Of a DNA stretch of 38,749 nt, positions 1 through 8,417 are shown piece by piece. The DNA comes from an uncultured Anaerolineales bacterium (lineage in GTDB: Bacteria > Chloroflexota > Anaerolineae > Anaerolineales > UBA4823), in NCBI GenBank assembly GCA_937968125.1, contig CALBUI010000103.1:1-38749 (forward strand), read 5' to 3'. The notes below the pieces were generated by a model. The model did not search any database. It had not been told where the DNA came from and saw only the letters and a program-made list of their open reading frames with translations. Position 1 is the stretch's first letter. Every line of letters starts with the position of its first letter. Made by a program: the position numbers and the translations under genes.

Positions 1-732
1 TGCGCTCGATTCTCTTATATCGACCACGCGTAAATCGGGTGCGATGCCCTCGATTTTGAGGATCGGGCCACCCAGAAATGCAAATATTGCGCCCCCAACC
101 AGCCCGCCCATATGACCCCAGTTATCGATCCCTGGTGAAAGCCCGATGATAAAGTTGACAACCGCGATCATAATGATATTGTTAAGCGCTCGCCGGGCGA
201 CACCCCCCAAGATTTTTTGATTCTGATATAGGAATACCCCTTCCGCGGCGAGCAATCCGAAAATGGCGGTCGATGAACCGAGTGAAGGAGAAGCGGAAAA
301 CATGAAGGATAGCACATTGCCTGCAAAGGCCCCCAGGAAATATAAGAGGATGTAGCGACCGTGACCGTAATAACGCTCCAAACCTGGGCCGAATATGTAC
401 AAGGCATACATATTGAAACCCAAATGGAGAATGGAGCCATGCAGGAATACGGGGGTGAACAAACGCCAGTATTCCCCTTCAATGATCAATTCGTTGATCT
501 TCATGCCCATGGCGGCGACCAGATCGTATCCGAATAAGGCTTCGCCAGCAGATTGCAGAATGAAGACAACGATGGTGATGGCCAGCAACGTATAAGTAAC
601 ATAGGGGCGGCTGGTGGGTGTGCTTATTGGCACCCGCTGGGTTTGTGGTGGCGGCGGAGGGGGCTGGCTGTCCGGGTATTCAGGATAAGAGGCTTCAGGG
701 GGATAATCAGAGCTGGAGGGATCTTGAGTCAC
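1..732 (-). CDS. Rhomboid family intramembrane serine protease, C-terminus beyond window edge
   Basis: This ORF is absent from the ORF track because it runs off the left edge; I translated it by hand. It encodes a proline-rich cytoplasmic N-terminus (about 45 residues, with a run of six prolines) and then a multi-spanning membrane domain. Rhomboid hallmarks are visible: a WRLFTPVFLHG segment, HLGFNMYAL, the catalytic serine in GSSTAIFG, and the catalytic histidine in NWGHMGG. Rhomboids cleave transmembrane substrates within the membrane; the substrate here is unknown. The start is a GTG that overlaps the gmk stop as GTGA, with an AAGG ribosome-binding site 7 nt upstream, so translation is probably coupled to gmk. 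At least 244 codons are present. Confidence 0.9.
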   Translation of the reverse strand, partial: MTQDPSSSDYPPEASYPEYPDSQPPPPPPQTQRVPISTPTSRPYVTYTLLAITIVVFILQSAGEALFGYDLVAAMGMKINELIIEGEYWRLFTPVFLHGSILHLGFNMYALYIFGPGLERYYGHGRYILLYFLGAFAGNVLSFMFSASPSLGSSTAIFGLLAAEGVFLYQNQKILGGVARRALNNIIMIAVVNFIIGLSPGIDNWGHMGGLVGGAIFAFLGGPILKIEGIAPDLRVVDIRESSA

Positions 733-1355
733 AAGGTTACCTTTTTGGGTGTAGTACGGTGGTGTTCGGCGCGAATAATGGCGAGGATGGTATCGACTGC
801 CTCTTCAAGATGATCGTCCCGGTTGATAACCACATAATCAAACTCGTCCTTGCGTTTGAGCTCTTCTCGGGCGGTAGTGATGCGATTTTGTAAACCATCC
901 GCAGTCTCAGTTTTGCGCAGCTTTAAGCGATTGATCATCTCAGCCTCGTTTTGCGTGGTTAGAAAGATGAGCAAAGCTTCTGGCGAGATACCCCGAATGG
1001 TCGCCGCCCCCTGGACATCGATGCGCATGACGACGTCTTTGCCGCTGGCCAATGCCTGGCTGACCTGTTTTTTCGAGATACCTTTGTTATCACCATAGAC
1101 AATGGCGTGTTCCAAAAGTTCATCAGCCTCGATCATCTGGGCAAATTCTTCGGGAGAGATAAAAAAATAGTCCACCCCATGCTGCTCATAATCCCGCGGG
1201 GGGCGCGAGGTCGTAGTGACGACGAAATGGAAAGGCAGATTGCGCTCCTTCATCGCTTGTAGCACACTGTCTTTGCCTACGCCAGATGGTCCGGAGATGA
1301 CGATCAAGAGGGGCACGGTTTGTGATGATGGATAAAGGTTGTTATTACTGGTCAT
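729..1355 (-). CDS. gmk: Guanylate kinase
   Basis: Phosphorylates GMP/dGMP to GDP/dGDP with ATP in the cytoplasm. At 208 aa it has the usual family length. The P-loop GPSGVGKD lies near residues 22-29, followed by the GMP-binding TTTSRPPRDYEQHGVDYFF segment and a LID-like region with LRKTETADGLQNRI. The ATG has GAGG about 10 nt upstream. Its stop overlaps the GTG start of the rhomboid gene. It is divergent from the FmdB-type gene across a 60-nt gap that must hold both promoters. Confidence 0.96.
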   Translation of the reverse strand: MTSNNNLYPSSQTVPLLIVISGPSGVGKDSVLQAMKERNLPFHFVVTTTSRPPRDYEQHGVDYFFISPEEFAQMIEADELLEHAIVYGDNKGISKKQVSQALASGKDVVMRIDVQGAATIRGISPEALLIFLTTQNEAEMINRLKLRKTETADGLQNRITTAREELKRKDEFDYVVINRDDHLEEAVDTILAIIRAEHHRTTPKKVTL

Positions 1356-1378
1356 GTAGTGTCGACCTCACAGGAGGG

Positions 1379-1384
1379 TATAAT
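1379..1384 (+). promoter_or_regulatory. Probable -10 box (TATAAT) of the FmdB-type gene
   Basis: A consensus TATAAT lies 31 nt before the ATG of the zinc-ribbon gene, within the 60-nt divergent gap with gmk. No convincing -35 hexamer is seen 16-18 nt upstream, so the assignment rests on the -10 alone. Confidence 0.45.
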
Positions 1385-1415
1385 TGCTGGGTAAAAGTCC
1401 CTCAGGAGAATAGTT

Positions 1416-1811
1416 ATGCCGAGCTATGAATACCGGTGTAAGGATTGCAAACAACGCTTTGAAGTATACCTGTCTTATGATGAATATGGCAAACAAGAAG
1501 TCCGCTGCGTTAATTGTAACAGCCTAGATGTGCAGCGGACAATAGGCCGCATCCGTGTCGCGCGTTCTGAAGAAAGCCGCTTGGAAAACCTGGCCGATCC
1601 TGCCAACCTGGCGGGGCTGGAGGATGATCCCAAAGCATTAGCCCGGATGATGCGCGAGATGGGATCAGAGATGGGGGAGGATATGGGACCTGAATACGAT
1701 GAAGTTCTCGACCGGTTGGAGTCCGGCCAATCTCCTGAAGAGATTGAGTCCTCGATGCCTGATTTAGATGATGCGGGAGGCATGGGCGGGCCGGATCTAC
1801 CAGATTTCTAA
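1416..1811 (+). CDS. FmdB-family zinc-ribbon protein
   Basis: A small 131-aa protein whose N-terminus (MPSYEYRCKDCKQRFEV) is diagnostic of the FmdB/CxxC-CxxC regulatory family. Two CxxC pairs (CKDC and CVNC) form a predicted zinc ribbon in the first 40 residues. The rest is acidic and probably disordered (EEIESSMPDLDDAGGMGG). The molecular role of the family is poorly defined; the founding member was proposed to regulate formamidase, which does not transfer here. AGGAG lies 7 nt before the ATG. The gene is convergent with tmk. Confidence 0.85.
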   Translation: MPSYEYRCKDCKQRFEVYLSYDEYGKQEVRCVNCNSLDVQRTIGRIRVARSEESRLENLADPANLAGLEDDPKALARMMREMGSEMGEDMGPEYDEVLDRLESGQSPEEIESSMPDLDDAGGMGGPDLPDF

Positions 1812-1837
1812 TGATGGGGGAATTTGCTGGTTAGCTG

Positions 1838-2464
1838 TTATGAGCCGACCGGCGTGATCAACCGGTCTTTGACCACCCGACGTAAAGCAGCCTGGACGTC
1901 ATCCTCAAAGCCCCCAGCTTCGATCATTACCCAGCGCCCGGGTTCCGATTCGGCCAGGCTGTGATAGCCCTGGCGCACACGCTGGTGAAATTCCAAGCTG
2001 TACGCGTCCAGACGATTCCATTCACTGCCGCCGGCTTTGCGCTTTAATCCCTCTTCAACATCCATATCCAGCAGTAAAGTTAAATCCGGTTTTAGGCCGC
2101 CTGTGGCAAAGTTGATCAGAATCTTGATCTCTTCGAGATCGTTCTGGTGACCGTATCCCTGGTAAGCCAAAGTTGAGTCGGCGTAGCGATCGCACAGGAC
2201 AATGAAACCATCCTTCAGATGTGGTTTGATAACCTGGTGCACGAGCTGCGCCCGCGCGGCGAGAAATAGAAGGGTTTCGCTGTGGGAGTGCATGCCGGTA
2301 TTTTTTAAATCGGAGAGGATGAGCCGAATCTGGTCGCCGATCTCCGTGCCGCCAGGTTCGCGAGTTATCAAAACAGAATATCCCTGACCTTTTAGATAAT
2401 CAGCCAGGGGGTTGATATGGGTGGATTTTCCACTCCCATCCGGTCCTTCGAGGGTGATGAACAT
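1838..2464 (-). CDS. tmk: Thymidylate kinase
   Basis: Converts dTMP to dTDP. The 208-aa protein starts MFITLEGPDGSGKST, which is the TMPK P-loop (residues 7-15). It carries the TREPGGTEIGDQIR motif, the DRYADSTLAYQGYG motif and LLLDMDVEEGLKRK. It is the last gene of the apparent pdxS-pdxT-GNAT-R3H-tmk string and begins 14 nt after the R3H ATPase stop. No Shine-Dalgarno is visible, so it may depend on re-initiation from the upstream gene. Confidence 0.96.
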   Translation of the reverse strand: MFITLEGPDGSGKSTHINPLADYLKGQGYSVLITREPGGTEIGDQIRLILSDLKNTGMHSHSETLLFLAARAQLVHQVIKPHLKDGFIVLCDRYADSTLAYQGYGHQNDLEEIKILINFATGGLKPDLTLLLDMDVEEGLKRKAGGSEWNRLDAYSLEFHQRVRQGYHSLAESEPGRWVMIEAGGFEDDVQAALRRVVKDRLITPVGS

Positions 2465-2478
2465 TATGGAAACGGCTT

Positions 2479-4080
2479 TCAGTCTCGGAAGATCCGCACC
2501 CGGCGGTAGGGTTCTTTACCGTACGAATGGGAGGTCAGGTTGGCCTGACGGGCCATTTCGTGCTGAAGACGGCGGATGTAGGCGAGGGCGGGGGGCAGCT
2601 CTATCCAGCGTTCTCCGTTCAAGACAGCATTAATGGCGCCTTCCGTATCCTGGATGACGCGCTCAACGGTTTTTTCTTCACCAGAATCGCGAGAGATGTT
2701 GAATAAATCGCTGAGGAACTTCTGCATCTGGTTTACGGTGTTCGATCGCAAGACATAAATTGGCATACCGCGGTTTTCGGCATCAACGATCGGGCGTTGT
2801 CGTTTGCGGTAGTAGGTACGCAATGTCACCAAGACATCCGCCTCGCCAAATTCCTTGACAACCATTACCGGAACGCCCAAGCGTTTGGCAGCCTGGATCA
2901 ACCGGTTGCGTGCGACCCCGTAAGGGTAAATACGCATTGTTTGCAAGGGGGAATCGGCAGCTCCCGGTTCGGGCTGGCCATCCCCTGATTCAGCGGGCTG
3001 TTGCTGACGCCTTGGACCTCCGTTTGCCATGCGCCGGAAACCTCCCTGGGATTTACCAGGTTGTGAAGTAGTCGACACCGGGCTGCCTTTCTCGACTTGA
3101 ATCTCACCATCCGTTCCGCGAGTACGGATTTCTGTTGGCAGTGGGTAGCCGCGTAAGAGGGCATCAACAGCTTCCGAGACATCGTGGTTGACTGCCAGGC
3201 GATCCCGGGTCTGGATCTCGATCAATACATCAAAAGTAGGTGGGGAGCGCCGTTCGAGGACAGTTTTTTGGGTGCCGCGGCGACGAGCCTCCTCATCGGA
3301 TAGGGTGACGGATTCGATCCCGCCAACCAGGTCGGAGAGAGTCGGATTGAGCAGTAAATTCTCGAGGGTATTGCCATGGGCTGTGCCAATCAGCTGGACT
3401 CCCCGCTCGGCAATCGTGCGCGCAGCGGCAGCTTCTAATTCTCGCCCAATCTCGTCGATCACGATCACCTCAGGGTTGTGGTTTTCCACGGCTTCGATCA
3501 TGACTTCGTGCTGCAGTGAGGGAGTCAAGACCTGCATGCGCCGCGCCCTACCGACTGCTGGGTGGGGGACATCCCCATCACCACCGATCTCATTGGAGGT
3601 GTCCACAATGACCACGCGCTTGGTTTCGGCCAGAATGCGGGCCGCTTCCCGCAGCTGGGTGGTTTTTCCAACACCAGGTCGACCGAGCAGCAGCAGCCCT
3701 TTTCCGCTCTCAATCAGGTCTTTGATCAGGTCCGTTGTGCCGTAAACAGCCCGGCCAACCCGGCAGGTCAGCCCAACGATATGGTTGCGGCGGTTGCGGA
3801 TAGCTGAAATGCGGTGTAAGGTACGTTCGAGTCCGGCACGATTATCACTGTCGAATTCTCCGATGCGGCCGGTGACATATTCGATATCTTCACGGGTTAC
3901 TTCGGCCTGGCTAAGGACAACCTCTCGGTCGATGAAGCGCGCAGTGGGGACCCTCCCAAGGTCCATAATTACTTCTAATAAGTTGTCGCTGTCATCTTCT
4001 TCGAGGACTGCGTTGCGAATGTGCTCTGGCAGCACTTCCATTAAAGCTTGTAAATCGTCAGTAATGCGACGTTGGGTCAT
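2479..4080 (-). CDS. R3H-domain AAA-type ATPase (Ycf45-like)
   Basis: A 533-aa protein. Residues 1-110 are a conserved N-terminal region. An ATPase related to SpoIIIAA/secretion ATPases follows, with Walker A GRPGVGKTT (133-141), Walker B VIVIDE (205-210) and a sensor-like LIGTAHGNTLENLL. A low-complexity linker rich in Q/P/G (about 340-375) leads to a second conserved domain (RIYPYGVARNRLIQAAKRLG, then DVLVTLRTYYRKRQ). The protein ends in an R3H-like segment (PPALAYIRRLQHEMARQAN to the C-terminus). R3H domains bind single-stranded nucleic acid. The family is shared with cyanobacteria and chloroplasts (Ycf45) and has no settled function. The ATG overlaps the upstream GNAT-like stop as ATGA, with GGAGAG about 10 nt before it. 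Confidence 0.85.
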   Translation of the reverse strand: MTQRRITDDLQALMEVLPEHIRNAVLEEDDSDNLLEVIMDLGRVPTARFIDREVVLSQAEVTREDIEYVTGRIGEFDSDNRAGLERTLHRISAIRNRRNHIVGLTCRVGRAVYGTTDLIKDLIESGKGLLLLGRPGVGKTTQLREAARILAETKRVVIVDTSNEIGGDGDVPHPAVGRARRMQVLTPSLQHEVMIEAVENHNPEVIVIDEIGRELEAAAARTIAERGVQLIGTAHGNTLENLLLNPTLSDLVGGIESVTLSDEEARRRGTQKTVLERRSPPTFDVLIEIQTRDRLAVNHDVSEAVDALLRGYPLPTEIRTRGTDGEIQVEKGSPVSTTSQPGKSQGGFRRMANGGPRRQQQPAESGDGQPEPGAADSPLQTMRIYPYGVARNRLIQAAKRLGVPVMVVKEFGEADVLVTLRTYYRKRQRPIVDAENRGMPIYVLRSNTVNQMQKFLSDLFNISRDSGEEKTVERVIQDTEGAINAVLNGERWIELPPALAYIRRLQHEMARQANLTSHSYGKEPYRRVRIFRD

Positions 4081-5027
4081 ATACTGTTTTGTCTCTCCGA
4101 ATTAACAAAAGGAGTAGTAATTTCCTGGGTCCCACTTTCCAGGTTTGGGATGGCAAAGGAGTTGCGCACTTTTTTGGCAACCGCAAGGTGCTTCACCATC
4201 ACAACCTGCATCGGCCCAGGATCTGCCTGCAGGTCTTCCAGGGCATTCTCCAGCCAGGACTGGTACGAGCGAATGCAGAAATAAACCGGTCGTGAATGAC
4301 GGTTGGGCAAATTAATAAGAAGATCCCTGACCAGTTCGGTTATATCCCGAATATCGGGATGGATGAACGGTTTCACCCAAATTCCCTGCTGCCCGTATCT
4401 GATCTCAGCATAAGCCATCAATTCGTCATCCACGTAATAAACGAGCCCTTTCATGCGCTTATTTAGGAGTGATTCAACTTGTTGAACCAATGCAGGAACC
4501 AGCATGTCGTATAAAGAGCGCACTGCAATGGCATCTTGGCTGGTAATATCTCGCCATTGGGATTGGCTTTCCGTTTGCTGAATATCCGTGGGACTTTGCC
4601 AGATGCGCTGGTGGACATACTGCGCAAATCCAGCCTGGCGCAAGTTTTCAAAGGTGGGAGAGCGCTCTTCGACTTCTGCCAACAAATGGAAGGCACCGCG
4701 CTTACCGATCTGCTGCACGATATGATCCAGCAGGGCGAATAAATTGTCATCATCAAGAGCGGTCACCGGCGCCAGGAAAGAAAGGTGGGCCAGCTGTTTG
4801 CCCTGCCCATGGGTAACCTGCCCAAGCAAAGTTTCACCCTGCTTATCCTCAGGTGTGCAAAGGTAGGTATAGACACCAATCGTGGAGGCGAAATAGGAGA
4901 GCATTGCCCTGGAAGGCACTAGAATTTCCCCTCGCGTGAGCACTGAGGCGTAATCGAAGAATATGCCCCGATGCCGATATCTCAGCAATAATGGGAGATC
5001 GCGCCAATCGAACTGTCTAAGGTTCAT
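4077..5027 (-). CDS. Uncharacterised GNAT-like protein
   Basis: About 316 aa; no family recognised with certainty. The sequence alternates helices and strands in a way suggestive of one or two N-acetyltransferase-like folds: MLSYFASTIGVYTYLC then TLLGQVTHGQG, and later GLVYYVDDELMAYAEIRYGQQGIWVKPFIHPD. No clean acetyl-CoA P-loop (R/Q-x-x-G-x-G/A) is evident, so enzymatic activity is uncertain. I chose the ATG at 5027 over the TTG two codons upstream that the ORF track uses. The 4-nt overlap with the R3H ATPase implies coupled synthesis and possibly a shared process. Confidence 0.6.
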   Translation of the reverse strand: MNLRQFDWRDLPLLLRYRHRGIFFDYASVLTRGEILVPSRAMLSYFASTIGVYTYLCTPEDKQGETLLGQVTHGQGKQLAHLSFLAPVTALDDDNLFALLDHIVQQIGKRGAFHLLAEVEERSPTFENLRQAGFAQYVHQRIWQSPTDIQQTESQSQWRDITSQDAIAVRSLYDMLVPALVQQVESLLNKRMKGLVYYVDDELMAYAEIRYGQQGIWVKPFIHPDIRDITELVRDLLINLPNRHSRPVYFCIRSYQSWLENALEDLQADPGPMQVVMVKHLAVAKKVRNSFAIPNLESGTQEITTPFVNSERQNSI

Positions 5028-5080
5028 AAACAATGGTTGCTCTTAGCTGAGGTTGGTCCTTCATTTGTCAGGGCTTTGAA

Positions 5081-5665
5081 TTAATTACTCACAAGGGAGA
5101 GGAAATACCGATGGAAGCGATCATCAGGAGTGAGTTCAGGATGGAAGGAAGTAGCCAATAGATTACCTTGCTGGGCAGCAACGATGCGACCATCCGGGAG
5201 GGAAGCCAATGAGCGGGCTGTCCCGTCAACGGATTCGATCAATGGAGCCCGGATAAAGACTGCATGGAAAGGCTGCTCATTTTGTGGGTCAAATTCATGA
5301 AGGACTGATACCTCGATCTCGATTTCGAAGCTTTCTACCTGCCGGCCAAAAGCGTTTCGCTCAACAGTTATATCCATTAACCCCAACAATGGCTGCTTGC
5401 GGCGGACGTCCTTGGAGAGAAAAATCGCGCCTGCACAAGTGCCCCAAATGGCGTGCGTTTTGCTAAATTCCTGGATCGGTTCGATGAGATGGAAATCTTC
5501 AGCCAGTTTACCGATGGTAGTTGATTCACCACCGGGGATAATCAGCCCATCCAGGGATTCAAGCTGTGCAGGTAGACGGACCTGGCGTGTTTCAATACCC
5601 AATTTTTCAAGGGTTGCACTGTGTTCGGCAAAATCACCTTGAAGCGCGAGAATGCCTATTTTCAT
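5081..5665 (-). CDS. pdxT: Pyridoxal 5'-phosphate synthase glutaminase subunit PdxT
   Basis: Hydrolyses glutamine and channels ammonia to PdxS for PLP synthesis. Class I glutamine amidotransferase features are GGESTT (oxyanion/substrate region), the nucleophile in WGTCAGAIFL, and the His-Glu pair in FHPELT. The ORF-track version begins at a TTG inside pdxS. The canonical N-terminus MKIGILALQGDF begins at the ATG at 5665, giving 194 aa, the normal size. pdxS lies 40 nt upstream. No strong Shine-Dalgarno is visible. Confidence 0.95.
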   Translation of the reverse strand: MKIGILALQGDFAEHSATLEKLGIETRQVRLPAQLESLDGLIIPGGESTTIGKLAEDFHLIEPIQEFSKTHAIWGTCAGAIFLSKDVRRKQPLLGLMDITVERNAFGRQVESFEIEIEVSVLHEFDPQNEQPFHAVFIRAPLIESVDGTARSLASLPDGRIVAAQQGNLLATSFHPELTPDDRFHRYFLSLVSN

Positions 5666-5705
5666 GCTGTTAATTCTGAGGCTGGGGTCAATTATTGGCG
5701 ACCAT

Positions 5706-6593
5706 CTACCAACCCCGGTCGGCAATCAACTCGGCATCCGGAATAGCGGAGACCTGTCGTCCCACCATTGGGTCTCCCAGGTTGCGGCTGACCTCTGCCA
5801 GGATGTAAGGATCATCATAGTGGGTGGTGGCTTTGACGATCGCCTCAGCACGCTTGGCTGGATCACCTGACTTGAAGATGCCGGAGCCGACAAAAACACC
5901 ATCCACACCGAGCTGCATCATCATGGCAGCATCTGAGGGGGTGGCGAGGCCACCAGCGGCGAAATTAACGACTGGGAGACGCCCCAACGCACGGGTTTCC
6001 AATACCAGCTCGTATGGTGCACCAATATCCTTGGAATAACCCATCAATTCTTCCTCAGGCATGTTTTGCAGGCGGCGGATCTCGCCTAAAACGGAGCGCG
6101 CGTGACGCACGGCTTCAACCACATCCCCGGTTCCAGCTTCGCCTTTGGTGCGGATCATAGCTGCACCTTCGCCAATGCGACGCAAAGCTTCGCCAAGATT
6201 TCGACAACCACATACGAAGGGAACTTTGAAGTCGTGCTTGTTAATGTGATACGCCTCATCGGCTGGCGTCAGAACTTCTGATTCATCGATGTAATCAACG
6301 CCAATCGCTTCAAGTACCTGAGCTTCCACGAAATGCCCAATGCGGGCTTTGGCCATGACCGGGATCGTAACGGCATCCATTATTTGCAGGATCAGTTCGG
6401 GATCACTCATCCGGGCTACCCCACCATGCTCGCGGATATCGGCAGGGACACGTTCAAGGGCCATAACGGCTACTGCGCCGGCGTCTTCCGCGATGCGGGC
6501 GTGTTCATGGGTAACTACATCCATAATTACGCCGCCCTTTAGCATTTGAGCCAAGCCTTTTTTGACAGCAAAAGTGGCAACTTGCTTTTCCAT
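5706..6593 (-). CDS. pdxS: Pyridoxal 5'-phosphate synthase lyase subunit PdxS
   Basis: Condenses ribose 5-phosphate, glyceraldehyde 3-phosphate and ammonia from PdxT into PLP (DXP-independent route). The protein is highly conserved: [46 protein letters not shown], and the phosphate-binding [16 protein letters not shown]. The start is the ATG at 6593 (295 aa), with GGAGG 11 nt upstream; the ORF-track start is a TTG further out. It leads the minus-strand string pdxS-pdxT-GNAT-R3H-tmk. PLP is a cofactor of the KamA encoded just upstream. Confidence 0.97.
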   Translation of the reverse strand: MEKQVATFAVKKGLAQMLKGGVIMDVVTHEHARIAEDAGAVAVMALERVPADIREHGGVARMSDPELILQIMDAVTIPVMAKARIGHFVEAQVLEAIGVDYIDESEVLTPADEAYHINKHDFKVPFVCGCRNLGEALRRIGEGAAMIRTKGEAGTGDVVEAVRHARSVLGEIRRLQNMPEEELMGYSKDIGAPYELVLETRALGRLPVVNFAAGGLATPSDAAMMMQLGVDGVFVGSGIFKSGDPAKRAEAIVKATTHYDDPYILAEVSRNLGDPMVGRQVSAIPDAELIADRGW

Positions 6594-6763
6594 AACTTTC
6601 TCAACCTCCAGGATAAATGCGAACAAATTTCGCTAGCTGCATTCTACCACGCGGCGAAAAGGCTGACAAATGGTGTCAAATTTCTGAATTCTCTTCTAAT
6701 AGGAATTTAACAATCCCCTTCATTTTCTCGAAGAAACCAGGTTTCCAGTATTAGAGGGAGTCC

Positions 6764-6882
6764 GTTCCAACACAGAGCCCCGCATCAAGAAAGCGGGATC
6801 AAGACATTGGAACAAAGTACGTGTTTCAATACAGGCATTGAAACAAAATGCGTATTTCAATACAGGCATTGGAACGAGAAAA
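6764..6882. repeat. Short 31-bp-period repeat with inverted-repeat cores
   Basis: In the gap between pdxS and kamA, a 31-bp unit (consensus core GTRTTTCAATACAGGCATTG) occurs at 6821 and 6852, with a partial, more diverged copy before 6821. The copy at 6823-6844 is an 8-bp inverted repeat GTTTCAAT/ATTGAAAC around a 6-nt loop. GTTCCAA at 6764 is the reverse complement of TTGGAAC at 6807 and 6869, so larger foldbacks are possible. There is no unique spacer series and no cas gene, so I do not call it CRISPR. Confidence 0.6.
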
Positions 6883-6907
6883 TGGGAGAGGGGTGTTCCA
6901 TAGCTCA

Positions 6908-7002
6908 AAGGGGATTTGCTAACCCCTTGATGGCCTTATCGCAGGATTACAAATCCTGCCAGAGCGGGAAGCATAAACTCCACCATAGCAGATGGTGGAG
7001 TT
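6908..7002. other. Three consecutive stem-loops downstream of kamA
   Basis: Three perfect hairpins stand in a row in the 443-nt gap between kamA and pdxS. They are AAGGGG/CCCCTT (6908-6928), GCAGGATT/AATCCTGC with a 3-nt loop (6941-6959), and AACTCCACCAT/ATGGTGGAGTT with a 5-nt loop (6976-7002). The last lies 35 nt past the kamA stop and could slow or end transcription, but none has a clear U-tract. The rest of the gap shows no gene. Confidence 0.5.
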
Positions 7003-7036
7003 CGGAATGGTTTAGAGTCTCAAAAATAGATTGCTG

Positions 7037-8383
7037 TCACTTCTCTTCAGAGTCTTCCTCTTGATCATCACCGCTGCCGATGCCCAAGGGCACCCATTTA
7101 CTGGCATCTTTGAGACGGTGCTGGGCGCCGCCGCGATCATGCACCTGGTCGAAGTTCTCTGGTTTGATGAACAGTTCGTCGCCATCCAATAAACCGCTGA
7201 TCCCGGATTGGCCGGGCTCTGAACGCTTCAAGGTGGATTTGGCGGCGTCCTCCGGCTTGTAGTCGGTGGGTTCTTCATAAGTGGTGATAAAACCCTCGAA
7301 ATTTCGCAGGATGATCTTGTGATCCGACATGCTGATCTGATAGTTAGGTCCGACCGGAATCTTGCCTCCACCACCCGGTGCATCAACGATGAAGACCGGC
7401 ACGGCGTAGCCCGAGGTATGACCGCGCAAACCTTCGATAATTTCAATACCTTTAGCAACCGGAGTACGAAAATGCCCTGCTCCTTCAACCAGGTCGCACT
7501 GGTAAAGGTAATAGGGGCGAACCCGCATGCGAACCAAATCATGCACCAGCTGTCGCTGAATGTGAACATTATCGTTCACGCCTGCCAGCAGCACGGATTG
7601 GTTGCCGAGAGGTATTCCCGCCCTGGTCATCCGGTCGCAGGCATCCGCAAGTTCGGCGGTAATCTCGTTGGAATGGTTGACGTGGATGTTGAGCCACATG
7701 GGGTGAAATTTCTGGAGGATGTCGGTCAGCTCTTCCGTAATTCGCATGGGTAAGAAGACCGGTACGCGTGAACCGATGCGAAGGATCTCCAGGTGAGGGA
7801 TCTCCCTCAGGCGGGTGAGGATCTCTTCCAAAATCTTGGGCGCCAGCACCAATGGATCGCCCCCCGAGAGGAGCACGTCCCGGATTTGTGGGGTGCGCTG
7901 GAGATACTCAATCTGCATTTCGAATTCGGAACGCGAGAAAGTTGCTGAAGGATCGCCAACGATGCGAGAACGAGTGCAGTAGCGGCAATAGGAAGCGCAT
8001 TGGGTTGTGACCAGCATCAACGCCCGGTCCGGATAACGATGCACCAAGCCAGGGACGGGTGAATGACGGTCTTCGGCAAGCGAATCTTCCATCATCGCTG
8101 TAAAAGGCGTCATTTCGACTTCGGTGGGGACGACTTGCTTGCGAATTGGATCGTTGGGATCATCGGGATCGATCAGCGAGATGAAATATGGGGTGATATC
8201 GACCCGGAATAGATGGGCCGCGGATAATGCCTTGTGTTCGCTATCCGTCAAGGGAATCACCTCTTCAAATTCTTCTGGCGTGTTGATGCGATTACTCAAT
8301 TGCCAACGCCAGTTATTCCACTTATCATCGGGCACATCAGCGTAAATCGGAGCTCTTTTTGAAGGAAAGGTATGCTTCACCAT
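7037..8383 (-). CDS. kamA: Lysine 2,3-aminomutase family radical SAM enzyme
   Basis: Radical SAM, PLP-dependent enzyme predicted to convert L-lysine to L-beta-lysine. It has the N-terminal WNNWRWQLSNRI of KamA, the 4Fe-4S motif CASYCRYC (C129, C133, C136), SGGDPL, and the PLP-lysine motif DAPGGGGK. YQCDL and FIVDAPGGGG keep aspartates at the positions that bind the lysine side chain in characterised KAM, which favours lysine over glutamate 2,3-aminomutase (inference). At about 448 aa with a full C-terminal region it is not the shorter EpmB type. The start is the ATG at 8383 with AGGAG 11 nt upstream; the ORF-track TTG would run into the upstream lipoprotein gene. Beta-lysine can serve in osmoprotection or lysine fermentation; no ablB-like acetyltransferase or kamDE is nearby. 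Confidence 0.92.
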   Translation of the reverse strand: MVKHTFPSKRAPIYADVPDDKWNNWRWQLSNRINTPEEFEEVIPLTDSEHKALSAAHLFRVDITPYFISLIDPDDPNDPIRKQVVPTEVEMTPFTAMMEDSLAEDRHSPVPGLVHRYPDRALMLVTTQCASYCRYCTRSRIVGDPSATFSRSEFEMQIEYLQRTPQIRDVLLSGGDPLVLAPKILEEILTRLREIPHLEILRIGSRVPVFLPMRITEELTDILQKFHPMWLNIHVNHSNEITAELADACDRMTRAGIPLGNQSVLLAGVNDNVHIQRQLVHDLVRMRVRPYYLYQCDLVEGAGHFRTPVAKGIEIIEGLRGHTSGYAVPVFIVDAPGGGGKIPVGPNYQISMSDHKIILRNFEGFITTYEEPTDYKPEDAAKSTLKRSEPGQSGISGLLDGDELFIKPENFDQVHDRGGAQHRLKDASKWVPLGIGSGDDQEEDSEEK

Positions 8384-8417
8384 AAGGCAACTTTCTCCTA
8401 GGGGATTCCAATAAGAT

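Noticed and set aside
3188-3745. 185-aa ORF on the plus strand
   Set aside because: Antisense shadow of the R3H ATPase gene, with Ser/Arg-rich composition and no independent support.
5666-5725. N-terminal extension of PdxT in the ORF track
   Set aside because: It starts with TTG inside pdxS; the canonical PdxT N-terminus begins at the ATG at 5665. The same reasoning removes TTG extensions of PdxS, KamA, SerA, UppS, the GNAT-like protein and Fur.
6821-6882. CRISPR-like palindromic repeats GTTTCAAT...ATTGAAAC
   Set aside because: Only two clear units in direct tandem with no unique spacers between them and no cas genes in the window.
6905-6965. tRNA-like arms (T-arm-like GGATTACAAATCC; on the minus strand an anticodon-like TTTGTAA loop)
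   Set aside because: No 7-bp acceptor stem or proper D-arm can be formed on either strand, and the loop sizes do not fit a tRNA.
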